Part shown: positions 1 to 8,399 of the stretch, piece by piece
Layout of the letters: each line of letters opens with the position of its first letter
How positions within the stretch are numbered: the first letter of the stretch is position 1
NCBI GenBank assembly: GCA_003576535.1
Contig: QXCQ01000165.1
Span: 1 to 53,462 of the forward strand
Reading direction: 5' to 3'
Length of the DNA stretch: 53,462 nucleotides
Source of the DNA: Nakamurella silvestris
GTDB taxonomy: Bacteria; Actinomycetota; Actinomycetes; Mycobacteriales; Nakamurellaceae
Notes under the pieces: generated by a model
What the model was told of the DNA's origin: nothing
Database searches by the model: none
The model's input: only the letters and a program-made list of their open reading frames with translations
Position numbers and translations under genes: made by a program

Positions 1-226
1 CGGCTCCGGAGGGGTTGGCTGCGGCGTAGGCGGCGCAACCGGCACCGACCAGGCCGCCGGCCATCTCGCCCGAACCGGAGGTCATCGCCGTCGTCATCGC
101 GCCGGTGGCGCTGGTGGTGGTGGAGGAGGCCGGGGTGGCGTTGTCGTTGCTGCCGCAGGCGGCGGTGACGGCGAGGGCCGCGGCGGTCACTGCGACGAGC
201 AGTGCCTTTTTGGATACCTGGAACAT
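1..226 (-). CDS. Fasciclin-domain (MPT70/MPT83-like) surface lipoprotein, 5' end only
   Basis: Only the first 75 codons are inside the window; the gene runs off the left edge. The ATG at 226 is preceded by AAAGGGA at a 6-nt gap. Residues 6-24 form a lipoprotein signal (two Lys, hydrophobic Ala/Val/Leu core, lipobox ending VTAAC, Cys24), so the mature protein should be lipid-anchored outside the cell. A Ser/Thr-rich linker follows, and then GLVGAGCAAYAAANPSG, which closely resembles the start of the mature domain of mycobacterial MPT70/MPB70. The fasciclin fold itself lies outside the window, so the assignment rests on this N-terminal motif and on the neighbouring sigK/rskA pair, whose mycobacterial homologues control MPT70 and MPT83. 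A SigK-like promoter lies 94 nt upstream. Confidence 0.75.
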   Translation of the reverse strand, partial: MFQVSKKALLVAVTAAALAVTAACGSNDNATPASSTTTSATGAMTTAMTSGSGEMAGGLVGAGCAAYAAANPSGA

Positions 227-319
227 GGAGGTTCCCTTTCAGGTCGTTGACGAGGCCGGGTACTGGCGTCGGAAGATCGGCGGATCGATTGTTTGTGTGT
301 CGGTGACTCTCGGGAAGGG

Positions 320-346
320 TTTCGGGGCGGATCGGTGTCCGGATTG
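320..346 (-). promoter_or_regulatory. SigK-type promoter of the fasciclin gene
   Basis: Reading the minus strand, CAATCC (346-341) is followed after exactly 16 nt by CGAAA (324-320). The known mycobacterial SigK promoter is CCATCC, a spacer of about 16-17 nt, then CGAAT. Two other promoters at this locus have the same 16-nt spacing. The leader to the ATG would be about 90 nt. The match is by eye. Confidence 0.5.
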
Positions 347-430
347 CCGAAATCGGGAATAAATCTTGACTTATCGTAAAAACCCTGATCGGAGCCGATG
401 ATGTCGTCGACGAATCACCGGAGGACACAC

Positions 431-470
431 AAAAAGCCGCCTGCCGTGTCGGTGGGACACGGCAGGCGGC
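431..470 (-). terminator. Rho-independent terminator of the molybdopterin oxidoreductase gene
   Basis: The two arms at 436-450 and 456-470 pair perfectly over 15 bp (GCCGCCTGCCGTGTC) around a 5-nt loop. On the minus strand the stem is followed directly by TTTTTGTGTG. This is a textbook intrinsic terminator about 50 nt after the stop of the oxidoreductase gene. It separates that gene from the fasciclin gene, which must therefore have its own promoter. Confidence 0.9.
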
Positions 471-518
471 CGGCAGAACGGGGCGTGTCCACCACGCCGG
501 TGTTCAGGACGCCGGGGT

Positions 519-2096
519 TCAGGACACCGAGACCGCCCGGGAGTCGTATCCCGTGGCACCGTCCGGCAGGACCCCGGCGACGTCGGCGGTCTGCACCTGG
601 CCGGTGCCGTCGGTGGCCCGCACCTTGATGTTGTGGTTCCCGGGTGTGGCGTCCCATTCGTACACCCATTGTCGCCACGTGTCTTTCGTCAACTGGGTGG
701 ACAGCTTGGCCTCGGCCCAATCGCTGTCGTCCACCTGTACCTCGACCTTGGAGATGCCGCGGTGCTGAGCCCACGCCACACCGGCCACGGCGTTCTTGCC
801 CGCCGTCAGCTTGGCGAAGGAGCGCGGGACGTCGATGCGACTGGCGGTCTTGATCGGACCCTTCGCGCCCCAGCCCCGCTGGGTCCAGTAGGCCTGGGCC
901 TGGTCGTACCGCATGACTTCCAATTCGACCACCCATTTCGTTGCCGAAACGTAGCCGTAAAGGCCGGGGACGACCATTCTCACCGGAAATCCGTGTTCAA
1001 AGGGAAGGACCTCGCCATTCATGGCCACGGCCAGCATCGCATCCCGCCCGTCGAGCAGAACCTCCAGGGGCGAACCTATTTCCATCCCGTCGGAGGAGCG
1101 TGACATCACCATGTCGGCATCGGCGGAGGGACCGGCCTCGCGGATCAGGTCCGCCAGGGCGGTTCCCTGCCATTTCGCGTTGCCGATCAGGTCACCGCCG
1201 ATCTCGTTGGAGACACACGTCAGCGTGACCATCCGCTCGATCTGCGGTCGTTTGAGCAGATCGGCGTAGTTGATCCGGACCTCCTGGTCGACCATGCCGA
1301 AGATCCGCAGTTCCCACGTGTCGGCGTTGAGCTTCGGTACCACCAGGGCGGTGTCGATCCGGTAGAAGTCGCCGTTCGGGGTGACGAAGGGGGAAAGCCC
1401 GTCGACCTTCAGGTCGACGCCGGCCGGCAGCGGTGGGAGCTGGTCGAACTTGGCGGCGGCGGAGGCCTCGGTGGCCGCGTGTTCCCGGGAGGCCTCGGCC
1501 GCCGCGGAGGTGGGGATCAGCTGGGACAGGCCACCGGAGGCCACAGCCGCGCCGGCACCGATCCCGGCCATCTGCAGGAAACGTCGGCGATCACCACCGG
1601 TTGCGCCGTCCTCCGGGCTGCGCAGGGGCGCGGCCCGGAAGAGCGCTCGCAACGCCGCATTTCCGGCGACCACGCCGAAGATGGTCGGCAGGATGTCCTG
1701 GATGACGAACAGCGAGCGGGAGGCGATCGCGGCGACCACCACCGCGCCGAGCACGGCCAGCAGGATGGAGCCGTACAGGACCGCCCGCCGGGCCAGGAGG
1801 CCGACCGCTGCCGACAGCCCGAGGAGCACCACACCCATTCCCAGGGCCAGGGCCGGTTTGTCGAAGTGGCCCAGGTTCTCCTTGGCCCAGTTGACGATGG
1901 ATGCCGGCGTCAGGTCGATGAAGGAGCTGCCGAGGGAGAGCAGCGGTGAGGCGTTGCTCGACAGCAGGTTCACGGCCCGGCCGAGGGCGGCGAGCAGCTC
2001 GGCCACCCCGATCGCCACCGCTGCGGCGACGATGCCCGAGACGATGGCGGCCCAGCGGCCGACGCGGGCCGGGTGCGGCTGCGTGGTGGTTGTCAT
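519..2096 (-). CDS. Membrane-anchored molybdopterin-dependent oxidoreductase (sulfite-oxidase fold)
   Basis: The N-terminal part (about residues 15-160) has several hydrophobic membrane segments. A Tat-like RRRFLQMAG motif follows near residue 170, then a second hydrophobic stretch and a C-terminal sulfite-oxidase-type molybdopterin domain. The motif VTLTCVSNEIGG carries the cysteine expected to bind molybdenum, and the last 100 residues match the Mo-co dimerisation domain. The substrate is unknown; the catalytic part should face outside. The frame stays open to a GTG at 2138 with AGGAGG only 3 nt before it. I prefer ATG 2096 because a SigK-like promoter at 2130-2104 lies inside that extension and would place transcription initiation at this ATG, making the mRNA leaderless. 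Divergent from sigK and probably in its regulon. Confidence 0.85.
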   Translation of the reverse strand: MTTTTQPHPARVGRWAAIVSGIVAAAVAIGVAELLAALGRAVNLLSSNASPLLSLGSSFIDLTPASIVNWAKENLGHFDKPALALGMGVVLLGLSAAVGLLARRAVLYGSILLAVLGAVVVAAIASRSLFVIQDILPTIFGVVAGNAALRALFRAAPLRSPEDGATGGDRRRFLQMAGIGAGAAVASGGLSQLIPTSAAAEASREHAATEASAAAKFDQLPPLPAGVDLKVDGLSPFVTPNGDFYRIDTALVVPKLNADTWELRIFGMVDQEVRINYADLLKRPQIERMVTLTCVSNEIGGDLIGNAKWQGTALADLIREAGPSADADMVMSRSSDGMEIGSPLEVLLDGRDAMLAVAMNGEVLPFEHGFPVRMVVPGLYGYVSATKWVVELEVMRYDQAQAYWTQRGWGAKGPIKTASRIDVPRSFAKLTAGKNAVAGVAWAQHRGISKVEVQVDDSDWAEAKLSTQLTKDTWRQWVYEWDATPGNHNIKVRATDGTGQVQTADVAGVLPDGATGYDSRAVSVS

Positions 2097-2103
2097 GTGG
2101 CTA

Positions 2104-2130
2104 CTTCGATTCTGCCGTTCGAGCGGATTG
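2104..2130 (-). promoter_or_regulatory. SigK-type promoter giving a leaderless oxidoreductase mRNA
   Basis: On the minus strand CAATCC (2130-2125) is followed after 16 nt by CGAAG (2108-2104), and then 7 nt later by the ATG at 2096. The spacing is the same as in the promoters of the fasciclin gene and sigK. The -10 to ATG distance implies transcription starts at or next to the initiator codon. Confidence 0.5.
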
Positions 2131-2321
2131 GCTTCCACGATCCTCCTGAAAGCCGCGGCCGACCTGAACGCACCGGTGCCCGGGCCGACGCAGGACGGCC
2201 CGACGGCACACTTGCACGATCAGCCGATCACGATCGTGCAGGTCAGCGGGCAAATCCCGCGATCGTGGGAGTTGTCGGAGGGTGTTGATCACCGTCCGCG
2301 ATCGGCGGCAGGTTTTCCCAC

Positions 2322-2348
2322 CCATCCGAACCGGAGGCCGCACCGAAT
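2322..2348 (+). promoter_or_regulatory. SigK-type autoregulatory promoter of sigK
   Basis: CCATCC (2322-2327), 16 nt, CGAAT (2344-2348) is an exact match to the reported mycobacterial SigK consensus. It lies about 135 nt upstream of the sigK start, in the 386-nt intergenic region (2097-2482) that holds divergent promoters and no gene. Autoregulation by SigK is known in mycobacteria; here it is inferred from the sequence. Confidence 0.65.
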
Positions 2349-2482
2349 TACCGTTCGTCAGGAGGGAAGAACTCCGCCGGACATGCCGCACGAAACTCCG
2401 TCCCGGACCCCACGTGACCTGGGAGTGAAAACCCGATCACGTACCGCAACCGAACACCAAGGAGAACTGAGAGGATGAACTC

Positions 2483-3118
2483 GTGACGAACACCCCGCCC
2501 GAGGGCAACCGAGTGTCCCCTCTTCGCGCAGTGCCCGACGCCGACCCCTCCCTCGAGAAACCGGTCAGCGAGCGATCGCTGCTCGACGAGTTGCTGGGCC
2601 AGGTCGCCCGCGGTGACCAGCAGGCCTACGCCTCGCTGTACGACCAGATGTCGCCGCGTGTCTACGGCATCGCCCGCCGGGTCGTCCGTGACCCGTCACA
2701 GGCGGAGGAGGTCGGCCAGGAGGTGATGCTGGAGGTCTGGCGTCGTGCCACCCGGTTCGACCCCGCCCGAGGCAGCGCGCTCTCCTGGATCATGACGATC
2801 GCCCATGCCCGGTCCGTCGACCGGGTCCGTTCGGCCCAGGCGTCGACCGACCGTGACGTCCGGTACGCCACGGAGACCATCGAACGCGACACCGATGTGG
2901 TGGTGGACGCGGTCGAGGCCTCCTTCGAGCGCAAACAGGTGCAGCGATGCCTGTCCACGCTCACCGACCTGCAGCGCGAATCGATCAACCTGGCCTACTA
3001 CTCGGGCTACACCCAAGCCGAGGTGGCCGTAGCCCTCCAAACGCCGCTGGGCACGGTGAAGACCCGTTTACGCGACGGACTCATCCGACTGCGTGATTGC
3101 TTAGGGGTACCCGCATGA
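2483..3118 (+). CDS. sigK: ECF RNA polymerase sigma factor SigK
   Basis: A 211-residue ECF sigma factor. Region 2 (about residues 50-115) contains DPSQAEEVGQEVMLEVWRRA and WIMTIAHARSVDRVR; region 4 (about 155-205) contains LQRESINLAYYSGYTQAEVA followed by TPLGTVKTRLRDGL. This pattern and the adjacent RskA-type anti-sigma factor identify the SigK group. The GTG start has AGAGGA about 7 nt upstream; an ATG at 2475 would encode only three codons. The stop overlaps the rskA start as ATGA, so translation is probably coupled. It should direct transcription of the fasciclin and oxidoreductase genes on its left and of itself. Confidence 0.9.
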   Translation: MTNTPPEGNRVSPLRAVPDADPSLEKPVSERSLLDELLGQVARGDQQAYASLYDQMSPRVYGIARRVVRDPSQAEEVGQEVMLEVWRRATRFDPARGSALSWIMTIAHARSVDRVRSAQASTDRDVRYATETIERDTDVVVDAVEASFERKQVQRCLSTLTDLQRESINLAYYSGYTQAEVAVALQTPLGTVKTRLRDGLIRLRDCLGVPA

Positions 3119-3900
3119 CCATCGATGGTGCATACCTGACCTCCGGTGCCGCCGCGCTCCACGCGCTGCCCGCCGACGAGGCTGCCGAATTCGAGGCCTT
3201 CGCCGCGCAGGACGAGACCTGTGCGGCCGAGATGGCCGGCTTCCGTGAGACCGCTGCCATGCTCGGATCCGTCGTCGCCGAGACACCGCCCGCCTCCATG
3301 CGGGCCAACGTGATGCGGCTGATCACCAACACCCGTCAGCTTCCCCCGCTCACCGAGGACTCCCGGGGACGGCACGCCGCCGCCCCCGAGGAGGCTCCGG
3401 CCCCCGGGGTCACCTCGCTGGCAGCGGTCCGCGAGCGCAGGTTCGGTGTGGGCGCGAAGTGGTTGGTCGCCGCCGCGGCCGCCGCGATCCTGGTGACCGG
3501 GACGTTGTTCTTCGTCAACCGCGACAGCACGTCCCAGGACCCCGCGGTGGCCATGGCCAACTGTGTCGCCCAGGACACCGCCGCCAAAACCGTCGAGGGC
3601 ACCCCGGACTCGATGGGCAAGAGCCAGGTCGTGGTGTCGGCGAGCTGCAATGCCGCGACCTTCTCGGTCTGGAACCTGGACCCGCTGCAGCCCAACAGCT
3701 CCTACCAGCTGTGGGTGATGCAGGGGACCACCGGTGCCCGTTCGGTCGGCCTGCTGCACACCGATGCGAACGGCAACTACCCCCAGGTGACGGCCGAGAT
3801 CAAACCGGGCGACACCGACATGGGAATTTCGGTCGAACCCGCTGCCGGCTCGCCCGCGCCGACGACCGCTCCCATCGTGGTGGTGCCGATCAGCACCTGA
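3115..3900 (+). CDS. rskA: Membrane anti-sigma-K factor RskA
   Basis: A 261-residue single-pass membrane protein. Its N-terminal cytoplasmic anti-sigma domain (about 1-85, starting YLTSGAAALHALPADEAAEF) should hold SigK inactive. A membrane helix follows (about 110-130, WLVAAAAAAILVTGTLFFV), then an extracytoplasmic RskA C-terminal domain with NSSYQLWVMQGTTGARSVG. Regulated proteolysis of this protein is the known way SigK is released in mycobacteria. The start is ATG 3115, overlapping the sigK stop; an in-frame codon 18 nt upstream lies inside sigK and is less likely. The gene ends just before a strong bidirectional hairpin. Confidence 0.88.
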   Translation: MTIDGAYLTSGAAALHALPADEAAEFEAFAAQDETCAAEMAGFRETAAMLGSVVAETPPASMRANVMRLITNTRQLPPLTEDSRGRHAAAPEEAPAPGVTSLAAVRERRFGVGAKWLVAAAAAAILVTGTLFFVNRDSTSQDPAVAMANCVAQDTAAKTVEGTPDSMGKSQVVVSASCNAATFSVWNLDPLQPNSSYQLWVMQGTTGARSVGLLHTDANGNYPQVTAEIKPGDTDMGISVEPAAGSPAPTTAPIVVVPIST

Positions 3901-3917
3901 TCGTCAGCAGGTCCTCC

Positions 3918-3969
3918 ATCAGCGGTACCTTGTCCGATCTGCGTTCGGGTCGGAAGAGGTACCGCTGAT
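3918..3969. terminator. Bidirectional hairpin terminator between rskA and the DMT exporter
   Basis: A 13-bp arm (ATCAGCGGTACCT, 3918-3930) pairs perfectly with 3957-3969. After a symmetric 2-nt interruption the stem continues with TCCGA/TCGGA around a 12-nt loop. It lies 18 nt after the rskA stop and 17 nt from the stop of the convergent exporter gene. There is no clear U-tract. Confidence 0.75.
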
Positions 3970-3986
3970 CGGCGTTTCCGGGCTGG

Positions 3987-4898
3987 TCAGGCCGCAAGCT
4001 TGGGCAGGTCCTCCGGCCGCGGGTCTTGGCGGTCCCGGGGGCCGAGTTCCACCACCAGCATGGCGATCAACATCAGCAGGCCACCGATCCCGATGCGCAG
4101 GGTCAGCGGCTCCCCGATGAAGGTGATCGCGAAGGCGGCCGCCCACACCGGCTCGGTGGACATGATGATCGCCGCCCGGGAGGCGGCGAGATGGGCCTGC
4201 GCCCAGGACTGGACGATCATCGCCAGCGCCCCGGAGATGAGCGCCATGTAGACGATGGCGAGCCAGTCCCCACCGGTGGAGGGCAACGCCATTCCGCCGG
4301 GGACGGCCACCACCAGGCAGACCAGCGCACAGACCACGATCTGCACCACACTCAGGCCCAGTGCCTCGCGGCTGGTGGACCACGCGCTCAGCCCCACGAT
4401 GTGCAGGGCGAACAGCAGCGCGGACCCCAGCGTGATCGCCTCGCCGTACCCGAGGGCGAAGCCGTTGAGGGCCATGACTCCGAGGCCGATCAACGCGAGA
4501 AAGGCGCCGAACCACCAACGCGGGGTGATCCGGGTTTTCAGCAGCAGCGCCCCGCAGACCGGGGTGAGCACCACGTAGGTGCCGGTGATGAACCCCGAGA
4601 CACTCGCCGAGGTATGGGCAAGTCCGCTGGTCTGGACGATCTGGGCCACCCCGTAGAGCGCTCCCAGGATCGCCCCGTTGCGCAGGGTCCGTCGGTTCAG
4701 GGCCCGGACGGCGCGGTGGAAAAGGAGCAGCATGACCACCGCTGCGATAACGAATCGGACAGCAAGGAAGTCGACAGCGCTGATGCGGTTCAGTAATTGC
4801 TTGGTGAGCGGGAATGATGAACCCCAGACGGCAGCCACTGTCAACAGGCCGATGAGTGCCAGGGCAGACTGCCGGGGGGTGGACGTTGCGCGGGACAC
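3987..4898 (-). CDS. DMT superfamily (EamA) membrane exporter
   Basis: A 303-residue protein with about ten hydrophobic helices arranged as two EamA repeats. The first begins LIGLLTVAAVWGSSFPLTKQ, the typical N-terminus of the family; the second ends IIMSTEPVWAAAFAITFIGEP, the typical EamA repeat end. Members export metabolites or amino acids, but the substrate cannot be read here. The frame is open far upstream by chance. The GTG at 4898 is chosen because the protein then begins just before the first helix as in relatives; no good ribosome site is visible. Divergent from the following ECF sigma gene. Confidence 0.85.
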   Translation of the reverse strand: MSRATSTPRQSALALIGLLTVAAVWGSSFPLTKQLLNRISAVDFLAVRFVIAAVVMLLLFHRAVRALNRRTLRNGAILGALYGVAQIVQTSGLAHTSASVSGFITGTYVVLTPVCGALLLKTRITPRWWFGAFLALIGLGVMALNGFALGYGEAITLGSALLFALHIVGLSAWSTSREALGLSVVQIVVCALVCLVVAVPGGMALPSTGGDWLAIVYMALISGALAMIVQSWAQAHLAASRAAIIMSTEPVWAAAFAITFIGEPLTLRIGIGGLLMLIAMLVVELGPRDRQDPRPEDLPKLAA

Positions 4899-4976
4899 CC
4901 CTGGAATGTTCCAGCAGAACCCGTGCAACCCGAAATCGTCGTTGTTCCGTCTATCAATCAGGGCAGGAGGTTCCCG

Positions 4977-5465
4977 GTGGGCCCGGAGGAGGAGGCGGCG
5001 TTCGCTGAGTACTTCACGGCCCGTAGGGACCACGTCCGCCGGACCGCCTACCTGCTGTGCGGGGACTGGCACAAGGCCGACGACCTCGCCCAGACGGCCT
5101 TCGTCAAGCTCTACGGGGCCTGGACGCGGGTGCGGGAGCCGAAGGCCCTCGACGCCTACGTGCGGTCCTGCCTGGTCCGCTCGGTGGTGGACGAGTCCCG
5201 TCGCCCCTGGCGTCGGGAACGGGCCGTCGACATCGTGCCCGACGTGCCCGACGATCTGGACTTCTCCAGCATCGTCGCAGACCAGGACCAGTTGAGGACG
5301 GCGCTCGCGGCGATCGGGCCCGGCCAACGAGCAGTATTGGTGTTGCGGTACTTCGAAGGGATGGATGTGGCCGGCGCGGCCGAGGCGCTGGGGTGCTCCG
5401 AAGGAAATGTGAAGAGTCAGACGGCTCGTGGGCTCGCCGCGTTGCGTGCGGTCCTGGAGCCTTGA
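4977..5465 (+). CDS. SigE-family ECF RNA polymerase sigma factor
   Basis: A 162-residue short ECF sigma factor. Region 2 is FAEYFTARRDHVRRTAYLLC followed by DDLAQTAFVKLYGAW. Region 4 is GQRAVLVLRYFEGMDVAGAA with a helix-turn-helix ending SEGNVKSQTARGLAALR. Relatives in actinobacteria are annotated as SigE-family (SACE-type) sigma factors and are commonly followed by a membrane-protein gene. The frame extends to a GTG at 4923, but AGGAGG (4965-4970) sits 6 nt before GTG 4977, which decides the start. The next gene, 84 nt downstream, is the likely partner. The signal is unknown. Confidence 0.88.
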   Translation: MGPEEEAAFAEYFTARRDHVRRTAYLLCGDWHKADDLAQTAFVKLYGAWTRVREPKALDAYVRSCLVRSVVDESRRPWRRERAVDIVPDVPDDLDFSSIVADQDQLRTALAAIGPGQRAVLVLRYFEGMDVAGAAEALGCSEGNVKSQTARGLAALRAVLEP

Positions 5466-5549
5466 GCATGAGGACGACATCGGCAACCGGCGTTCCGGTT
5501 CGCGAGAAACGTTCGACGGGCAGCTTTCGACAGGAAAGGAGGTGAGGAG

Positions 5550-6782
5550 ATGACGGACAAGGACACCGGTGCGGTGCCGGACACCGGTGCGGTGCCGGAG
5601 GACGGTGCGGTGCCTGAACACAGGCAGGTCGACGACACGACGGAGCGACCTGTCGACCGGATCGAGGCCGATTTCGGGTTGTCCGGCCTGTTCGACTCCC
5701 TCACCGCCGACCCGCCGGAGAGCCGGTTGAGCCCGCTGGGTGTGATGTCGCGGGCCAAACGGCTCGAACGTGAGAAGCGCGGTCGGCGGCACAAGTGGGT
5801 CCTCGGCTCCGCTGCCGGGATCGCGGCCGTGGTGCTGCTCGGGTTCACCGGCAAGGCCCTGTTCAAGGACGGTTTCGGCGGATCCGACGCTGCCTCCGCG
5901 CAGGCCGGGACCCATGTCGATGCCTCCCTGCGCGCCGACTCGCAGGCTCCCGCCGCTTCACAGTTGGAAACGTTGTGGAGCAGCGATGCCGCCGTCGGCA
6001 CCGAGGGGACCAACGACACCTCCGGCGCGGGCGAGGAGACCAGCGCGGCCTCGGCCGGGCCGATCGAGCAGAGCACGGCCGACAGCGGAAATGCGTTCAC
6101 CGGCGTCGGTGGGATCACCGAGTTCCAGCTCTACGCTTGGACGCAAACTCCCCTTCCGCACTCAGGAACCATCAACTTCAGCTCGGGGGACTGCGTGGCC
6201 CCGCTGCTGGGCAAGGCCGCCCTCGATCAGCTGACCGCTGCACTGCCCGCCGGTGTGGACCGGACCTCGGCCGGCCAGGCGTACGTCGACTGTGACCTGG
6301 TCGGGGCGACCCAGGGTGTGTCCTTCACGGTGGCAGCGGGCGGTGTGCTGCCGGCCGGGGAACTGCGGTTGGTGGCCCTGACCGATCCGGCATCGGCGAA
6401 GGTGTTCCTGGACGCCCCGATCCTTGTCCCGGATTCGTTGACCGTCAGCTCCGGCCCCGTCGCCACTTCCTCCGCCGGTCAGGGGTTGGAGCCACGGTTC
6501 CTGAGCAAGGCCTCCAGTGGTGCGGCGGTGCAGTCCTGGGTGGATCCCCTGGGCGAACGGGTGACCGCGGTGGCGGGAACGGCCATGCCCGGCCAGGAGG
6601 CGACCACGGCGGCATCCGCTCCGGACACGGTCGCCACAGGGGAAAGCACGACGAACCTGGACGCCAGCCATCGGCAGTCCTACCTGCCCCTGAAGCTCAG
6701 CGCCGGGCAGATCTCCTCCCTCAGCGCGGCCGACCAGGAACTGCTGCGGTTGAACGGCGTCCTGATGGCGGCGCTGGAGTAG
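5550..6782 (+). CDS. Single-pass membrane protein linked to the ECF sigma factor; function unknown
   Basis: A 410-residue protein with an excellent ribosome site (AAAGGAGGTGAGGAG before ATG). The N-terminus has tandem repeats of the hexapeptide DTGAVP (residues 5-24, three diverged copies). A basic stretch (RAKRLEREKRGRRHK) precedes one membrane helix at about 85-100, and a large Ala/Ser/Thr-rich extracytoplasmic region follows with two widely spaced cysteines. No catalytic motif is visible and I do not recognise a family. Position and topology suggest a membrane-bound regulator or client of the sigma factor at 4977-5465, but the zinc-binding anti-sigma motif (HxxxCxxC) is absent. Confidence 0.75.
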   Translation: MTDKDTGAVPDTGAVPEDGAVPEHRQVDDTTERPVDRIEADFGLSGLFDSLTADPPESRLSPLGVMSRAKRLEREKRGRRHKWVLGSAAGIAAVVLLGFTGKALFKDGFGGSDAASAQAGTHVDASLRADSQAPAASQLETLWSSDAAVGTEGTNDTSGAGEETSAASAGPIEQSTADSGNAFTGVGGITEFQLYAWTQTPLPHSGTINFSSGDCVAPLLGKAALDQLTAALPAGVDRTSAGQAYVDCDLVGATQGVSFTVAAGGVLPAGELRLVALTDPASAKVFLDAPILVPDSLTVSSGPVATSSAGQGLEPRFLSKASSGAAVQSWVDPLGERVTAVAGTAMPGQEATTAASAPDTVATGESTTNLDASHRQSYLPLKLSAGQISSLSAADQELLRLNGVLMAALE

Positions 6783-6937
6783 GCCGGGGCAGTTGGGCCG
6801 GACCAGCGGGATGGGCCAGCGGGACGGATCAGCACAACGGACCAGCGGGACGGGCGTTCGCGGGCGGAGGACCAGGGCCGGGTCCCCGGGTGTGACCTGA
6901 CCCGGGTGGTTCGACCTCGACGGCCCGGACTGCGAGA

Positions 6938-8392
6938 ATGAGTTGTGTGACTCAGACCCCCGCAACGAAACCGTCCGTAGAGAATGTCCTGGCCGGGCGC
7001 TACGCCTCGACCTCGATGGTGAACATCTGGTCGCCGGAGAACAAGATCGTCGCCGAGCGTCAACTCTGGCTGGCGGTGCTGCGGGCCCAGGGACGTCTGG
7101 GACTGACGGTGGACCCTCAGGTGATCGCCGATTACGAGGCCGTCATCGACCAGGTGGACCTGGAGTCCATCGCCGCGCGTGAGCGGATCACCCGGCACGA
7201 CGTGAAGGCCCGGATCGAGGAGTTCAACGACCTGGCCGGCCACGAGCACGTGCACAAGGGCATGACCAGCCGGGACCTGACCGAGAACGTCGAACAGGCC
7301 CAGATCCTGCAGTCCCTGCAGCTGCTGCGTGAGCGCACGGTCGCCGTCCTGGTCCGGCTGGGTCGTCGATCGACCGAGTACGCCGAGCTCGTCATGGCCG
7401 GCCGTTCCCACAACGTTCCCGCCCAGGCGACCACCCTGGGCAAGAGGTTCGCCTCCGCCGCCGACGAGGTCTACCAGGCGTTCCTGCGGATCGACTCCCT
7501 GCTCCAGCGGTACCCGCTCCGGGGGATCAAGGGGCCGGTCGGCACCTCCCAGGACATGTTGGACCTGCTCGGATCCCCCGAGGCCCTGGACGAGCTGGAA
7601 CTGTCCGTGGTCCAGGAGATCTCGGGCAACGACCGGGTGCTGACCAGTGTCGGCCAGGTCTACCCGCGGTCCCTGGACCACGAGGTGCTCGGCGCGCTGG
7701 TTCAACTGGCCGCCGGGCCGGCCTCTCTGGCCACCACGATCCGGCTGATGGCCGGTGCGGAGCTGGCCACCGAGGGCTTCCGCCCCGGGCAGGTCGGCTC
7801 CTCGGCCATGCCGCACAAGATGAACGCACGATCCTGCGAGCGGGTCTGCGGTCTGGCCGTCATCCTGCGGGGCTACGCCTCCATGGCGGCCGAGCTCGCC
7901 GGTGCGCAGTGGAACGAGGGTGACGTCTTCTGCTCGGTGGTCCGCCGGGTCGCGCTGCCCGATGCGTTCTACGCGATCGACGGTCTGTTCGAGACCTTCC
8001 TGAACATCCTGGACGATTTCGGCGCCTACCCGGCCGTCATCGAGCGGGAACTGCAGCGGTACCTGCCGTTCCTCGGCACCACGAAGGTGTTGATGAGCGC
8101 GGTGCGGGCCGGCGTGGGCCGGGAGACCGCCCACGAGGCGATCAAGGAGCACGCCGTCGGGGTGGCCCTGGCGATGCGGGAGAACGGGCAGGCCGACAAC
8201 GACCTGCTCGACCGGCTCGCCGCGGACGAGCGGATCCCGATGACGCGGGCCGAGCTGGATGCCGCGCTGAGCGATCACCTGTCCTTCACCGGCGATGCCG
8301 GCCGACAGATCCAGGTGATGGTCGGCAAGATCGCCGAACTGGCGGCCGCACATCCGATCGGCGCCGCCTACGCACCCGGCGACATCCTCTGA
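6938..8392 (+). CDS. purB: Adenylosuccinate lyase
   Basis: Catalyses two fumarate-releasing steps of purine synthesis (SAICAR to AICAR, adenylosuccinate to AMP). At 484 residues it has the usual family size. It shows the superfamily signature GSSAMPHKMN at residues 287-296, the substrate loop TSRDLTENVEQ and the conserved NIWSPENK near the N-terminus. ATG 6938 is used here; GTG 6947 is an alternative, because GAGAAT at 6934-6939 could be a -10 element of a leaderless message starting there. The other purine genes of the window lie 16 kb and more to the right, so it is not in an operon with them. Upstream, 6783-6937 holds only short irregular repeats of GGACCAGCGGGA. Confidence 0.95.
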   Translation: MSCVTQTPATKPSVENVLAGRYASTSMVNIWSPENKIVAERQLWLAVLRAQGRLGLTVDPQVIADYEAVIDQVDLESIAARERITRHDVKARIEEFNDLAGHEHVHKGMTSRDLTENVEQAQILQSLQLLRERTVAVLVRLGRRSTEYAELVMAGRSHNVPAQATTLGKRFASAADEVYQAFLRIDSLLQRYPLRGIKGPVGTSQDMLDLLGSPEALDELELSVVQEISGNDRVLTSVGQVYPRSLDHEVLGALVQLAAGPASLATTIRLMAGAELATEGFRPGQVGSSAMPHKMNARSCERVCGLAVILRGYASMAAELAGAQWNEGDVFCSVVRRVALPDAFYAIDGLFETFLNILDDFGAYPAVIERELQRYLPFLGTTKVLMSAVRAGVGRETAHEAIKEHAVGVALAMRENGQADNDLLDRLAADERIPMTRAELDAALSDHLSFTGDAGRQIQVMVGKIAELAAAHPIGAAYAPGDIL

Positions 8393-8399
8393 GCACCTC

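Noticed and set aside
4899-5915. N-terminal extension of the DMT exporter frame
   Set aside because: The open frame continues antisense to the ECF sigma gene and the next gene; the extra 339 residues are shadow sequence and the protein starts normally at 4898.
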